DNA of 32,726 nucleotides from Verrucomicrobiota bacterium (lineage in GTDB: Bacteria; Verrucomicrobiota; Verrucomicrobiia; Limisphaerales; UBA9464): contig JARXAF010000194.1 in NCBI GenBank assembly GCA_029865985.1, forward strand, positions 1 to 32,726, given 5' to 3'. The notes beneath the pieces are model-generated. The model ran no database searches. It had not been told where the DNA came from and saw only the letters and a list, made by a program, of their open reading frames with translations. A program made the position numbers and the translations under genes. Positions 7,502-15,065 of this stretch are shown one piece after another. Position 1 is the first letter of the stretch. Each line of letters begins with the position of its first letter.

Positions 7502-8868
7502 TTGACCACGCCGTCGTGGTAGCGGCGGGCCACTTTGCGGTGCTTGGCCAAGAGTTTCGGCAAATCCACGCCTACCAATTGTCCCTCACGAACGCGCACC
7601 TGCCCGTGGACCAGCAACGTGTCCACCTGACGCGCATGGCAGAGCACCAGTCCATGCACTGGATTGTGGGCGCCATTGCTGAAGAGGTCTTCCAGCGGAA
7701 AGACTGCCACATCGGCGCATTTGCCTGGTTCCAGCGATCCCAGATCAGCGAGCCGTCCGAGATTCCGGGCGCCATCGAGCGTGGCCATTTCCAGGGATGC
7801 TTCCGGCGTCATCGCTTCAGCCCCGTGGACGACCCGCGTGAGGAGCAACGCCAACCGGGCTTCGTTGAGCAAGTGACCCGAATCGTTGGAAGCCGATCCA
7901 TCGACCCCCAGACTGACCGGGCTGCCACCCCGACGGAGGTCGTTGACCCGGCAGACACCCGATCCCAATCGCATGTTGGAGCAGGGGCAGTGGGCCACGC
8001 CGGTGCGGGTCTTGGTCAAGCGGGCAACCTCGCGATCGTTGAAGTGGATACCGTGGGCCAGCCAGACGTCCTCGCCTTCCCATTCGTGTCGGGCCATGTA
8101 CGCAAAGGGGCGGGAGCCGAGTACCTTCACCGCGTCTTGGTTCTCGGGAATGGTCTCGCCGCAATGGGTGTGCAGACGGGCGCCGAGGGAACGACCCAGC
8201 CGGGCCGATTGTCGGTAATGTTCGCCGGAGCACCCAAACACCGTGCACGGGGCAAAGGCCACCTGCGACATCGCTCCGATCCCCCGCTGGTGGAACCGGT
8301 CGTGCAGACGCTGGCAATCGGCCAGGATCACATCGAGGTCCTGGCAGGCCCACTCGGGCATGATGTCACTGGGCAAATTCACCGAGCCCCGGCAACCGAC
8401 GTAGCGGATACCCATGGCCGCCGCCGCATTGAATCCCGCATCGAGCATCCCGGCGCTACCATCGCGGGGAAACAAGTAGTGGTGGTCACTGGTCAGGGTA
8501 CAACCGCTGAGCATCAACTCGGCACAGGCCACTTGGGTGGCCACATACAAGTCGTCAGGATTGAAATGACGCCACAACGGCATGTGCCCGGCCAGCCACG
8601 GCAAGAGCGGCAAACTGGCGATGGGCTCAAAGGCCCGCGCCAAGTTCTGGAACATGTGGTGGTGGGTGTTGATGAGCCCCGGCAATGCGATGCCGCCTCG
8701 GGCATCCACCACCGTGGCCTTGGCCACCCGCGGCGCTGGGCCGGTCCCCACGGAGCGAATCACGCCATCCTCGGCCAGCAACCACGCGTTCCGGAGGACA
8801 CGACGATCCGGATCCATGGTGACCAGATGACCGATGTTCTTGAGGAGGGTTCGGGAAACTGGGTTCAT
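7498..8868 (-). CDS. Amidohydrolase, 8-oxoguanine deaminase / hydroxydechloroatrazine ethylaminohydrolase-like
   Basis: A 456-residue cytosolic metal-dependent amidohydrolase. Metal and catalytic motifs seen: LINTHHHMFQN (His69-71), SDHHYLFP (128-134), HTHCGE (233-238), AHGIHF (His272) and GVDGSASND (321-329, Asp323). The combination HHHMFQ, CTLTSDHHYLFP, GVAHCPCSNMRL and VDGSASND is characteristic of 8-oxoguanine deaminases (8-oxoguanine to urate plus ammonia) and of the related triazine hydrolase AtzB, as opposed to guanine deaminase or SAH deaminase. Full length. It sits 24 bp after the lipoprotein gene and overlaps the next gene by 4 bp, so it is co-transcribed with two binding proteins. 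The exact substrate is not determined by these motifs; a deaminating or dechlorinating step on a purine, pterin or triazine ring is what the family does. Confidence 0.85.
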   Translation of the reverse strand: MNPVSRTLLKNIGHLVTMDPDRRVLRNAWLLAEDGVIRSVGTGPAPRVAKATVVDARGGIALPGLINTHHHMFQNLARAFEPIASLPLLPWLAGHMPLWRHFNPDDLYVATQVACAELMLSGCTLTSDHHYLFPRDGSAGMLDAGFNAAAAMGIRYVGCRGSVNLPSDIMPEWACQDLDVILADCQRLHDRFHQRGIGAMSQVAFAPCTVFGCSGEHYRQSARLGRSLGARLHTHCGETIPENQDAVKVLGSRPFAYMARHEWEGEDVWLAHGIHFNDREVARLTKTRTGVAHCPCSNMRLGSGVCRVNDLRRGGSPVSLGVDGSASNDSGHLLNEARLALLLTRVVHGAEAMTPEASLEMATLDGARNLGRLADLGSLEPGKCADVAVFPLEDLFSNGAHNPVHGLVLCHARQVDTLLVHGQVRVREGQLVGVDLPKLLAKHRKVARRYHDGVVK

Positions 8869-8892
8869 GGCTGTCGATTCAACGTCGGGGGG

Positions 8893-10002
8893 CTACGGTT
8901 TTGGGGACGGCGCGGGAGAATTCGTCCAAAACGGTGGCGGCAAGGACGGGTCTAGACCCAAGGCCTGAGGCGTGAAAGCTGTGGAAACCACCGACTCCAG
9001 CGGCGGCACCGCTGGAATCACTCCGAGATCCTTCAAGATAAGTCCCAGCGAGCGCCAACGCTCCAAATCCACTGCCCCCATGGCTTCTGCACGGGTGGGA
9101 TCACCCTCCACCAGACGGAGTTGGCGCAATGTCACGTAGCTGAAGCGCATGCCACCGTCTTCCATGGTCGGTGAGATCGAACGAAGGAAATCATGGATCG
9201 GCTGGGGATTGCGGTAGTACTCCTGCCAACCGCGATAGGCGCCGCGACTGAACCGGGCCACCAGCTCCGGATGTTTCTCAACGAGTTGACGGTTGGCGAT
9301 GATCACGCGGTACGGATCGAACCCCGACTCGCTGATTTGGAGCACCCGGGATCGAACCCCTTCCTTCAGTGCGTAGTACGGCTCACTGGTCGGATAGGCC
9401 TGCGTGATCCAGTCGGGATCCTTGACGAAATTGGCCACATTGCCGGTCACCGGCCGAACGCGTATCCGGCTCAAGGCGTGCTTCTTCTGCAAGTACTGCA
9501 GCCAGGTCGCCCCGATTTGCATGGCGATGTCCCGATTCTCCAAATCGGCGAAGGTCTTCACCGGGGAGTCTTCGCGAACCATGATGCCCTGCGGATCGTG
9601 CTGGAAGTAGGCGTTGACGGCGACAATGGGCAAACCCCGTTCCACAGCCACAAAAACAGAATCGCCGCGAACAATACCCAAACCGAACGGATCCAGCGCC
9701 ACCCGCTTCTCGATCTCAGAATTCGGCCCCCCAACCAGCACGTTGACTGTCACCCCCTCTGCCTTCCACAAACCCAGACGATCTGCGGCGTAATAGCCTC
9801 CGTGCTCGGGTTCGGGGATCCAGTCGTGGATGAAGTTGAGGGCCGGCCCGTTGGTGGTGCCCGGAGCGGTCTCCTTGGCGGATGAAACGGAATCCGAAGG
9901 CGAACAACCCGTCGCGGCTAGAATGAGAAATCCGGCAACGACCCGGAGACAAAGCCTATGTAAAAACGCCGACTCATTGGAGGAATCATGCATGGTTTTC
10001 AT
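8893..10002 (-). CDS. NMT1/THI5-like ABC transporter substrate-binding lipoprotein (copy 2)
   Basis: A 369-residue binding protein with a lipoprotein signal (VVAGFLILAATGC, lipobox Cys near residue 33). The mature domain opens LNFIHDWIPEPEHGGYYAA..GLWKAEGVTVNVLVGGPN and shares QHDPQGIMV, SPVKTFADLE, TSEPY and SGFDPYRV with the binding protein at 6485-7501. A proline-rich tail ends the protein. The ATG at 10002 is chosen because the signal peptide starts there; an in-frame ATG at 9993 is possible and a longer frame to 10059 would run into a terminator hairpin. It is the first gene of a four-gene operon and lies 68 bp after the TonB receptor, from which it is separated by that terminator. Its own promoter is not obvious. 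Confidence 0.86.
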   Translation of the reverse strand: MKTMHDSSNESAFLHRLCLRVVAGFLILAATGCSPSDSVSSAKETAPGTTNGPALNFIHDWIPEPEHGGYYAADRLGLWKAEGVTVNVLVGGPNSEIEKRVALDPFGLGIVRGDSVFVAVERGLPIVAVNAYFQHDPQGIMVREDSPVKTFADLENRDIAMQIGATWLQYLQKKHALSRIRVRPVTGNVANFVKDPDWITQAYPTSEPYYALKEGVRSRVLQISESGFDPYRVIIANRQLVEKHPELVARFSRGAYRGWQEYYRNPQPIHDFLRSISPTMEDGGMRFSYVTLRQLRLVEGDPTRAEAMGAVDLERWRSLGLILKDLGVIPAVPPLESVVSTAFTPQALGLDPSLPPPFWTNSPAPSPKP

Positions 10003-10014
10003 GGGTTCGAATTG

Positions 10015-10050
10015 AAAAAGACCCCCGGCCGCACACACCACAGCCGGGGG
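10015..10050 (-). terminator. Rho-independent terminator after the TonB receptor gene
   Basis: On the minus strand, a perfect 8-bp GC stem (arms at 10043-10050 and 10022-10029, 13-nt loop) is followed by TCTTTTT (10021-10015). It begins 20 nt after the receptor stop codon and separates the receptor transcript from the binding-protein operon. Confidence 0.75.
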
Positions 10051-10070
10051 CCCGCGCACTCAGGAAATGA

Positions 10071-12509
10071 TCAGAACCGGAAACGGACCTGACCACTGAT
10101 CCGGAACGGTTGTTCCGGATAAATCACGTCATTGCCGGCGAAACTCGGATCAATGGAGGTCCAGTTCCGTTGGTCGGTAATGTTGAAGAAGTTGATTTGC
10201 ACGTCCCACTTCGGCTGGCGGTAGAACACGAACGCGTTGATCACGTACTGCATAGGGATGCGAAGCGATCCCTCTTGGTTCTGCCACTGTTCACCGGTGA
10301 CTTGCGGGCCGAAGCTGGCGCCAAAGCCGTTGTCCAACTGATAGGTGACGTAAGAGTTGAACATCACCTGAGGCACACTGGCCGCCCGAGTTTTGCCGAA
10401 GGCGCGCGCCGGGGTGGTAGGTCCTTGTGTGTTGTAGTTCGGAGCGCCGCCACCGGTGCCGGAGACGCCGTCGACCAGGAATCCGACGGGGTAACCGTCA
10501 CGATAGTTGTAGGTCTGCTGGTATCCGAAGTCGTCCTGCTCCGCGTTCTGGTAGGTGAAGTTGGCGCTGGCGTTGAAGTTCCGGTTGGGCTGGTAGAAGG
10601 ACTCCAGCTCCACTCCCTTGGTCTCGATACCAATCGGATTGCCGACCAACTGCGGGGCCAAGCGGGTTTGCTGGAAGAGCGACCCGCTCACAAACACCTT
10701 GTTCTCAAAGAGACTAGCCTTCGACCCCACCTCGATGAGCTCGCTCTCGGTGGACAAGGATTTCTTGAGCGAGCCCTCCGTGTTGCCCGTGCCATTCACA
10801 CCACCGAAATTGGCGCTGCCCTGAATGGCGTTGATCACATTGTAAGTGGCATAGCTGGTAAGAACCGGCGTCCACTTGTAAATGCCGCTCAAAAACACGG
10901 AGGTATTGAAGACGTCCGTGGAGACATTGTAGTTCGAACCCGCAGCCTTGCCGACGTACTCCGGACTCTTGGCCTGCGCCCCGATGAGATCGCCACGGCC
11001 ACCAGCGATGATGGAGAACTTGTCGTGCAGCTTCATGTCCCACTGAGTGAAGAAGCCGCTCTGAGCGATCTCGGAATTCTGATCGCCCGCTCCAAACCCG
11101 TTGGAGCCGTAGCCCGGAGCACCCGGCACCATGAGTGAACTTCCGCCGTAGGTAGTCACCAGCGGGGTGGGAGGCAACCGGAACGTTGAAGGCGGCTGGG
11201 TGACGTCATACAGGAAAAACGGTTCGACGCCGAAATCCTGATAGGAAACGAGCGACTGGTAGCGCAAGTCCACGCCGCTGATGGTCTTGATGGGCAGCTC
11301 GTAATTGGCGATAGCCGGCGTGATTTCGTAGTGGAGCTCCGAACGGTTGTTGGCCATCCAGTTTTCCGGCACCCATTCGGTGTAGCCATAACCCGAGGCC
11401 TTGCGGGACTCCATGGTCTCGCCGTAGGTCCGATTGACGATCTTTCCGAAATCGTTGATCTGGTAGTTGGCGATGAGCTGCGAAGAGAACTTCTGGCCAG
11501 CCGCGCTATCAAAGGGCGCGTTGATCGTCTGCCACGGATAAACCTTCACCCGCGTGGCCAGGTTGGTGTTGAGCAGCGCGAAGTTGGCGTTCTGACCGAA
11601 TTTGCCAACGGACGTGAGCGGATCGCCGAAGCGGTTGTTGGGAAGCACCGGACCGGCGATGTACACCCAATCATCAATCAGCTCCTGGGTGACACGGTTG
11701 ATGCCGATGACCTCGTTGAAGCGGGAGGTGTAGAACTGAGAATTCCAATCAATGGTCAGCTTCTCATTGGCCTTCCAAGTCAAGGCGGTGAAGATGTCCT
11801 GCGTGTTGTCGGTGACGTTTCGGTAGTAGCCGTCGGCCTCGCGTCCGAGGTAGCTCACCCGGAAAGCCAACTTGTCGTTGATGGGTCCTCCGAAATCGAT
11901 GCCCCACTCCGGATTGAAGTAGCTTTGACCACCGGGAACGTAGGTTCCCCAGCGGCTCAGAACTTCTCCGTGGAATCCGTCGAAGTACGGCAGCTTGGAG
12001 ACGAAGTTCACGTAGCCGCCCGGACCTTGTCCTTGTGGGCCATAGACCGCGGAACCGGGTCCCTTGACGATGTCCATGGCCTCCACGCCGTTGAAGCTGG
12101 CGAGCATGGAGTTGCGGCTGTAAATCGTCCGCTGACCGTTTTGGTAAATTTCCGAAAGGTCACCGCGGATGACCGGCACATTGGCCAAACCGTAACGGGA
12201 CGGGGTGTAAACGCCCGGAGAGTACTGATTGAAATCCGTGGCGCGGGAAATCGCACGGGCTTCCATCTGGGCCTTGGTCACCAGAGACACCGAGCGGGGC
12301 GTCTCCAGAATGCTGCGGTCGTCACCCATGACCGACTCCACCGGGCGAGCCGTCGGTAGAACCGTGTCTTGGAGGGACAAACCTTCGACGACGACCTTGT
12401 CCAGGACGTTCGTGGAACCTGCACTCTGGGCCAAGGCCGAGGCTCCACTGGCCAAAGCCAAAGTGGCAATCGATCCAATGCGGATCGGCAACCATAGGGA
12501 GGTTTTCAT
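10071..12509 (-). CDS. TonB-dependent outer membrane receptor
   Basis: An 812-residue outer-membrane receptor. A signal peptide of about 27 residues ends ASALAQ. A TonB-box-like DKVVVEG follows near residue 37. The plug domain at about 60-175 contains ETPRSVSLVTKAQM, VPVIRGD, MDIVKGPGSAVYGPQG and GGYVNFVSKLP. The remaining ~630 residues are aromatic-rich alternating strands of a 22-strand barrel, ending in the outer-membrane sorting signal VRFRF. The plug resembles the siderophore-receptor subfamily (FhuE/FecA-like), but such receptors also import vitamins and other scarce ligands. Here it lies beside three NMT1-like binding proteins and a catabolic operon, so a heterocyclic ligand is as likely as an iron chelate. 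It is transcribed alone, probably from a sigma-54-like promoter at 12582-12596, and ends at a clear terminator. Confidence 0.93.
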   Translation of the reverse strand: MKTSLWLPIRIGSIATLALASGASALAQSAGSTNVLDKVVVEGLSLQDTVLPTARPVESVMGDDRSILETPRSVSLVTKAQMEARAISRATDFNQYSPGVYTPSRYGLANVPVIRGDLSEIYQNGQRTIYSRNSMLASFNGVEAMDIVKGPGSAVYGPQGQGPGGYVNFVSKLPYFDGFHGEVLSRWGTYVPGGQSYFNPEWGIDFGGPINDKLAFRVSYLGREADGYYRNVTDNTQDIFTALTWKANEKLTIDWNSQFYTSRFNEVIGINRVTQELIDDWVYIAGPVLPNNRFGDPLTSVGKFGQNANFALLNTNLATRVKVYPWQTINAPFDSAAGQKFSSQLIANYQINDFGKIVNRTYGETMESRKASGYGYTEWVPENWMANNRSELHYEITPAIANYELPIKTISGVDLRYQSLVSYQDFGVEPFFLYDVTQPPSTFRLPPTPLVTTYGGSSLMVPGAPGYGSNGFGAGDQNSEIAQSGFFTQWDMKLHDKFSIIAGGRGDLIGAQAKSPEYVGKAAGSNYNVSTDVFNTSVFLSGIYKWTPVLTSYATYNVINAIQGSANFGGVNGTGNTEGSLKKSLSTESELIEVGSKASLFENKVFVSGSLFQQTRLAPQLVGNPIGIETKGVELESFYQPNRNFNASANFTYQNAEQDDFGYQQTYNYRDGYPVGFLVDGVSGTGGGAPNYNTQGPTTPARAFGKTRAASVPQVMFNSYVTYQLDNGFGASFGPQVTGEQWQNQEGSLRIPMQYVINAFVFYRQPKWDVQINFFNITDQRNWTSIDPSFAGNDVIYPEQPFRISGQVRFRF

Positions 12510-12581
12510 TGAGGGATGGGTACGGAGGATGAGTTGGGTTGTTTGAGTGCAACGGGGGTCAGTCGCTGTGAGAGCCTCTCC

Positions 12582-12596
12582 GCATACCTCATGCCA
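12582..12596 (-). promoter_or_regulatory. Candidate sigma-54 (RpoN) promoter for the TonB receptor gene
   Basis: The minus strand reads cTGGCATGAGGTATGC. Against the consensus YTGGCACG-N4-TTGC this keeps TGGCA and TGC with the obligatory GG-N10-GC spacing; mismatches are C to T in the -24 box and one T to A in the -12 box. A start site about 12 nt downstream would give a leader of about 60 nt before the ATG at 12509. An NtrC-type activator is encoded at 4453-5895. Confidence 0.5.
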
Positions 12597-12737
12597 GCTT
12601 CCAAATGGGTACCCACTGCCCGATCACTTTGACTGCACGATGGATCCCGCCGAGCCAACCGGCCGGACATCTCTTTGCATCGAATCCTTTGGATAAACAG
12701 GGGTTTGCACGGCATCGGCACCGGTGCATTTCATCTG

Positions 12738-12773
12738 TTGATGAAGCGCTTCAATGGTTGATCTAGCGTTTCA
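12738..12773. promoter_or_regulatory. Tandem operator/enhancer-like repeats
   Basis: TTGATGAAGCGCTTCA (12738-12753) and TTGATCTAGCGTTTCA (12758-12773) match at 13 of 16 positions and are offset by exactly 20 bp, two helical turns. The first contains the perfect 12-bp palindrome TGAAGCGCTTCA. The sites lie about 145-180 bp upstream of the sigma-54-like element, where NtrC-type activators bind, and about 210-240 bp before the deaminase ATG. The CG-centred palindrome also resembles LacI/GalR operators, so either regulator class is possible. Confidence 0.55.
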
Positions 12774-12979
12774 TGAATCGATTTCAGCCTGCTCTGATTG
12801 GGACAAACAACCCGGGTTTCTCGGGAGGTGTTTTAATTTATCCACCGTGGGCAGAGACAAGACGGAAACGCGGTGCCCGACGGCGTCCAAATCGCAGACA
12901 CGTTCTTCCTATCCGGTTGTTTTCGCTCAATTGCCGCGGTCCATGGGGAGTGGAACACCGTGTGCTTGAAAAAAGCGCG

Positions 12980-13528
12980 ATGGCCCCAAACCACCGAATC
13001 TCCCGCGATCAGGATCTGGAGCAAATGCAGTCTCTGGTCGATTTCACCCGCGCCCGTCTCGGCACGGAGGCCCAATCGCCCTTCGGGTCTTCTGTGGTCG
13101 AAACTGAAACCGGCCGCTTGGTCCTGCGTCGGCTCAATGCTGTGCGCAAAGAAAATGATCCTTCGAGCCACGCCGAGGTTCGAACCATGCGAGCCGCCTG
13201 CAAACGGCTCAAGAAACCCAGCCTCGCCGGGCATACCTTGTACACGACCTGCGAGCCCTGCCCCATGTGCATGGCCATGGCATTGTGGTCGGGCGTGGAT
13301 CGAGTGGTGTTTGGAGCGACCATCGCCGATGCATCCAAGCACTGCGCCCAAATCTACGTCTCCGCCAAGCAGCTCCAACAACGCTCTGACATGGATTGCC
13401 GGGTCGAGGGACCGGTGGCGCGGGCCAGTTGCGTCGCGCTCTTCGAAGATCCCCGGATGGTTGAGGCTATGTCCTTGTGGCGCAAATCGCGTCGGATGAC
13501 ATCCAAGCAAAAGCCATCGAAACGCTGA
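12980..13528 (+). CDS. Nucleoside/guanine deaminase of the CDA fold (TadA/GuaD-like)
   Basis: A 182-residue zinc-dependent deaminase of the cytidine-deaminase superfamily. The active site is SHAEVRTM (His64, catalytic Glu66) and TTCEPCPMCMAMALWSG (zinc Cys94 and Cys97). SPFGSSVVETETGRLV before the HAE motif and RVVFGATIADA after the PCxxC motif are usual for this group. Likely reaction: hydrolytic removal of an exocyclic amino group from a free purine, pterin or pyrimidine base. tRNA adenosine deaminase is less likely given the catabolic operon and the long C-terminal tail. The ATG at 12980 is taken as start because the 69 upstream in-frame residues look like non-coding sequence. First gene of an eight-gene operon, 82 bp before the FAD oxidoreductase. 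Confidence 0.82.
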   Translation: MAPNHRISRDQDLEQMQSLVDFTRARLGTEAQSPFGSSVVETETGRLVLRRLNAVRKENDPSSHAEVRTMRAACKRLKKPSLAGHTLYTTCEPCPMCMAMALWSGVDRVVFGATIADASKHCAQIYVSAKQLQQRSDMDCRVEGPVARASCVALFEDPRMVEAMSLWRKSRRMTSKQKPSKR

Positions 13529-13610
13529 ACGATCACCGTCCTTCCATTGCGAAACGATCCGAAGCCATCCGAAGCAAACCCTCTCACTGCATCACTTCCC
13601 AAACGCTTGC

Positions 13611-15044
13611 ATGACCACTGCCGACTTCAACGCCCTGGCCGAACTCCTTCCTCCCGAGCGCATCGTCACCGCTGCCGAACGACTCGAAGCCTTGAGCCGC
13701 GACTTCTACTGGTACTCGCCCGTCCTCAAGCGGGATCTGTCCGACAAGCTGGCCGAAGTCGTGGTGCAACCCACCTCGCGGGCTGAAGTGGTGGCTATTG
13801 TCAGCTTCGCCTACCAACGGCGGATTCCCCTGACCTTGCGCGGAGCCGGTACCGGCAACTATGGCCAATGCATCCCGACGCACGGAGGCATGGTCATGGA
13901 CCTGGCCGCACTCGATACAATCCATTCCATCAGTCCCGACGGCATCGTGACGTGTGATCCGGCGGCTCGACTGGGGGCCATCGAGCGGGTCGCGCGGCAG
14001 TCCGGCTGGGAATTGCGCTGCTACCCCAGCACCTACGTGAAGGCCAGCGTGGCCGGTTTCTGCGCGGGAGGCTCTGGCGGCATTGGCAGCATTCAGTGGG
14101 GAGCGCTGCGGGAGAATGGCACAGTGCACTCGCTCACGGTTTTGTCGCTGGAGGCGCAACCGCGCGAAATACGTCTGAGCGGTCCAGATATCTTTCAAGT
14201 GCTGCATGCCTGGGGCACCAACGGCATCATCATCGAGGTGGAGCTGCGTTTGGCTCCGAAAACCGACTGGGGACAACTGGCCGTGGCCTTCGACGACTTC
14301 GCCGAGGCTTTCGACTTCGCCGAGGCCATCTCCCGGAATGACTCCTTCCAAAAGCGCCTCGCCACGGTCTTCGAATGGCCCATCACCGCTTCGTTCACGC
14401 CGTTGCAGAAGTGGATTCCGACCGGGAAGGCGCTGTGTTTTTTTGAGATCGCCGACCCTCAGCTGCAACGCTTGTCCGATGCAGCGCGGAACGCCGGCGG
14501 ATCCCCCTGCTTCATCGCACCATTTTCCGAACCCCGGCGCGGAGCTCAATTGAGCGACTACACCTGGAACCACACCACTCTCTGGGCACTCAAACAGGAC
14601 CCGTCGCTCACCTACCTCCAGTGCGGGTTCTCGGCCACCGAAGCACGGAGCCAGTTCCGTGCCTTGAAGTCGCGCTATGGGAACGACTTTCTCCTCCACA
14701 TCGAGTTCGTGCGATCGGGTGGTGTCATCACGCCAGGAGCCATTCCGGTCGTTCGCTACACCGATGACCAACGCCTTCAGGGAATGATCGATTTCTGTGG
14801 CACCATCGGTGTCTCGGTGGCCAACCCGCATGTGAATTTCCTCGAGGCCTCCGGGCGCTGGCGGCCCGACGATGCCAAACGCAAGGCCAAGGAACTGTAC
14901 GACCCGCGTGGACTCCTCAATCCGGGTAAAATGCGCGACTTCAAGCCGGAGGCATCCAGCGACACCACGCCAGCCAACCCCACTCCGACTGGGACACCTC
15001 AAGAAAGTCTCACGACGGCCCGGGTTCAACCCGTTTCCGCCTGA
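13611..15044 (+). CDS. FAD-binding (PCMH-type) oxidoreductase
   Basis: A 477-residue flavoenzyme of the GlcD/VAO-like superfamily. The PCMH FAD-binding domain occupies about residues 48-225. EVVVQPTSRAEVVAIVSFAYQ leads to RIPLTLRGAGTGNYGQ (71-86), the pyrophosphate-binding segment, then MVMDLAALDTI and CDPAARLGAIE. The second half ends with NPHVNFLEASG and YDPRGLLNPGKMRDF, the usual C-terminal FAD-contacting motif of this family. A Thr/Pro-rich tail follows. The sequence does not show the substrate; the family oxidises alcohols, hydroxy acids, lactams or ring carbons. Its position between a deaminase and a creatininase-family hydrolase suggests ring oxidation before ring opening. Confidence 0.87.
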   Translation: MTTADFNALAELLPPERIVTAAERLEALSRDFYWYSPVLKRDLSDKLAEVVVQPTSRAEVVAIVSFAYQRRIPLTLRGAGTGNYGQCIPTHGGMVMDLAALDTIHSISPDGIVTCDPAARLGAIERVARQSGWELRCYPSTYVKASVAGFCAGGSGGIGSIQWGALRENGTVHSLTVLSLEAQPREIRLSGPDIFQVLHAWGTNGIIIEVELRLAPKTDWGQLAVAFDDFAEAFDFAEAISRNDSFQKRLATVFEWPITASFTPLQKWIPTGKALCFFEIADPQLQRLSDAARNAGGSPCFIAPFSEPRRGAQLSDYTWNHTTLWALKQDPSLTYLQCGFSATEARSQFRALKSRYGNDFLLHIEFVRSGGVITPGAIPVVRYTDDQRLQGMIDFCGTIGVSVANPHVNFLEASGRWRPDDAKRKAKELYDPRGLLNPGKMRDFKPEASSDTTPANPTPTGTPQESLTTARVQPVSA

Positions 15045-15065
15045 AACCTTCCTACCAACCCCCCT

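Larger units (their letters stand above)
12510..12979. other. Divergent regulatory region between receptor and catabolic operon
   Basis: 470 bp without a convincing gene. It holds a sigma-54-like element facing the receptor (12582-12596), a palindrome GCACCGGTGC (12718-12727), two related operator-like repeats (12738-12753 and 12758-12773) and a further palindrome AACCCGGGTT (12809-12818). I looked for a TPP, purine or FMN riboswitch on both strands and saw no recognisable conserved core. Confidence 0.6.

Noticed and set aside
7393-8955. 520-residue plus-strand frame opposite the amidohydrolase
   Set aside because: The minus-strand gene has intact metal-binding motifs and overlaps that match its neighbours; the plus frame has no recognisable motif.
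12951-12965. Second GG-N10-GC element (TGGAACACCGTGTGC) before the deaminase gene
   Set aside because: Spacing fits sigma-54, but the -24 box has several mismatches and the start site would fall about at the ATG at 12980; chance occurrence is likely.
12510-12979. Possible TPP, purine or FMN riboswitch in the divergent region
   Set aside because: The conserved core sequences of these riboswitches are not recognisable on either strand by eye; a covariance-model search would settle it.
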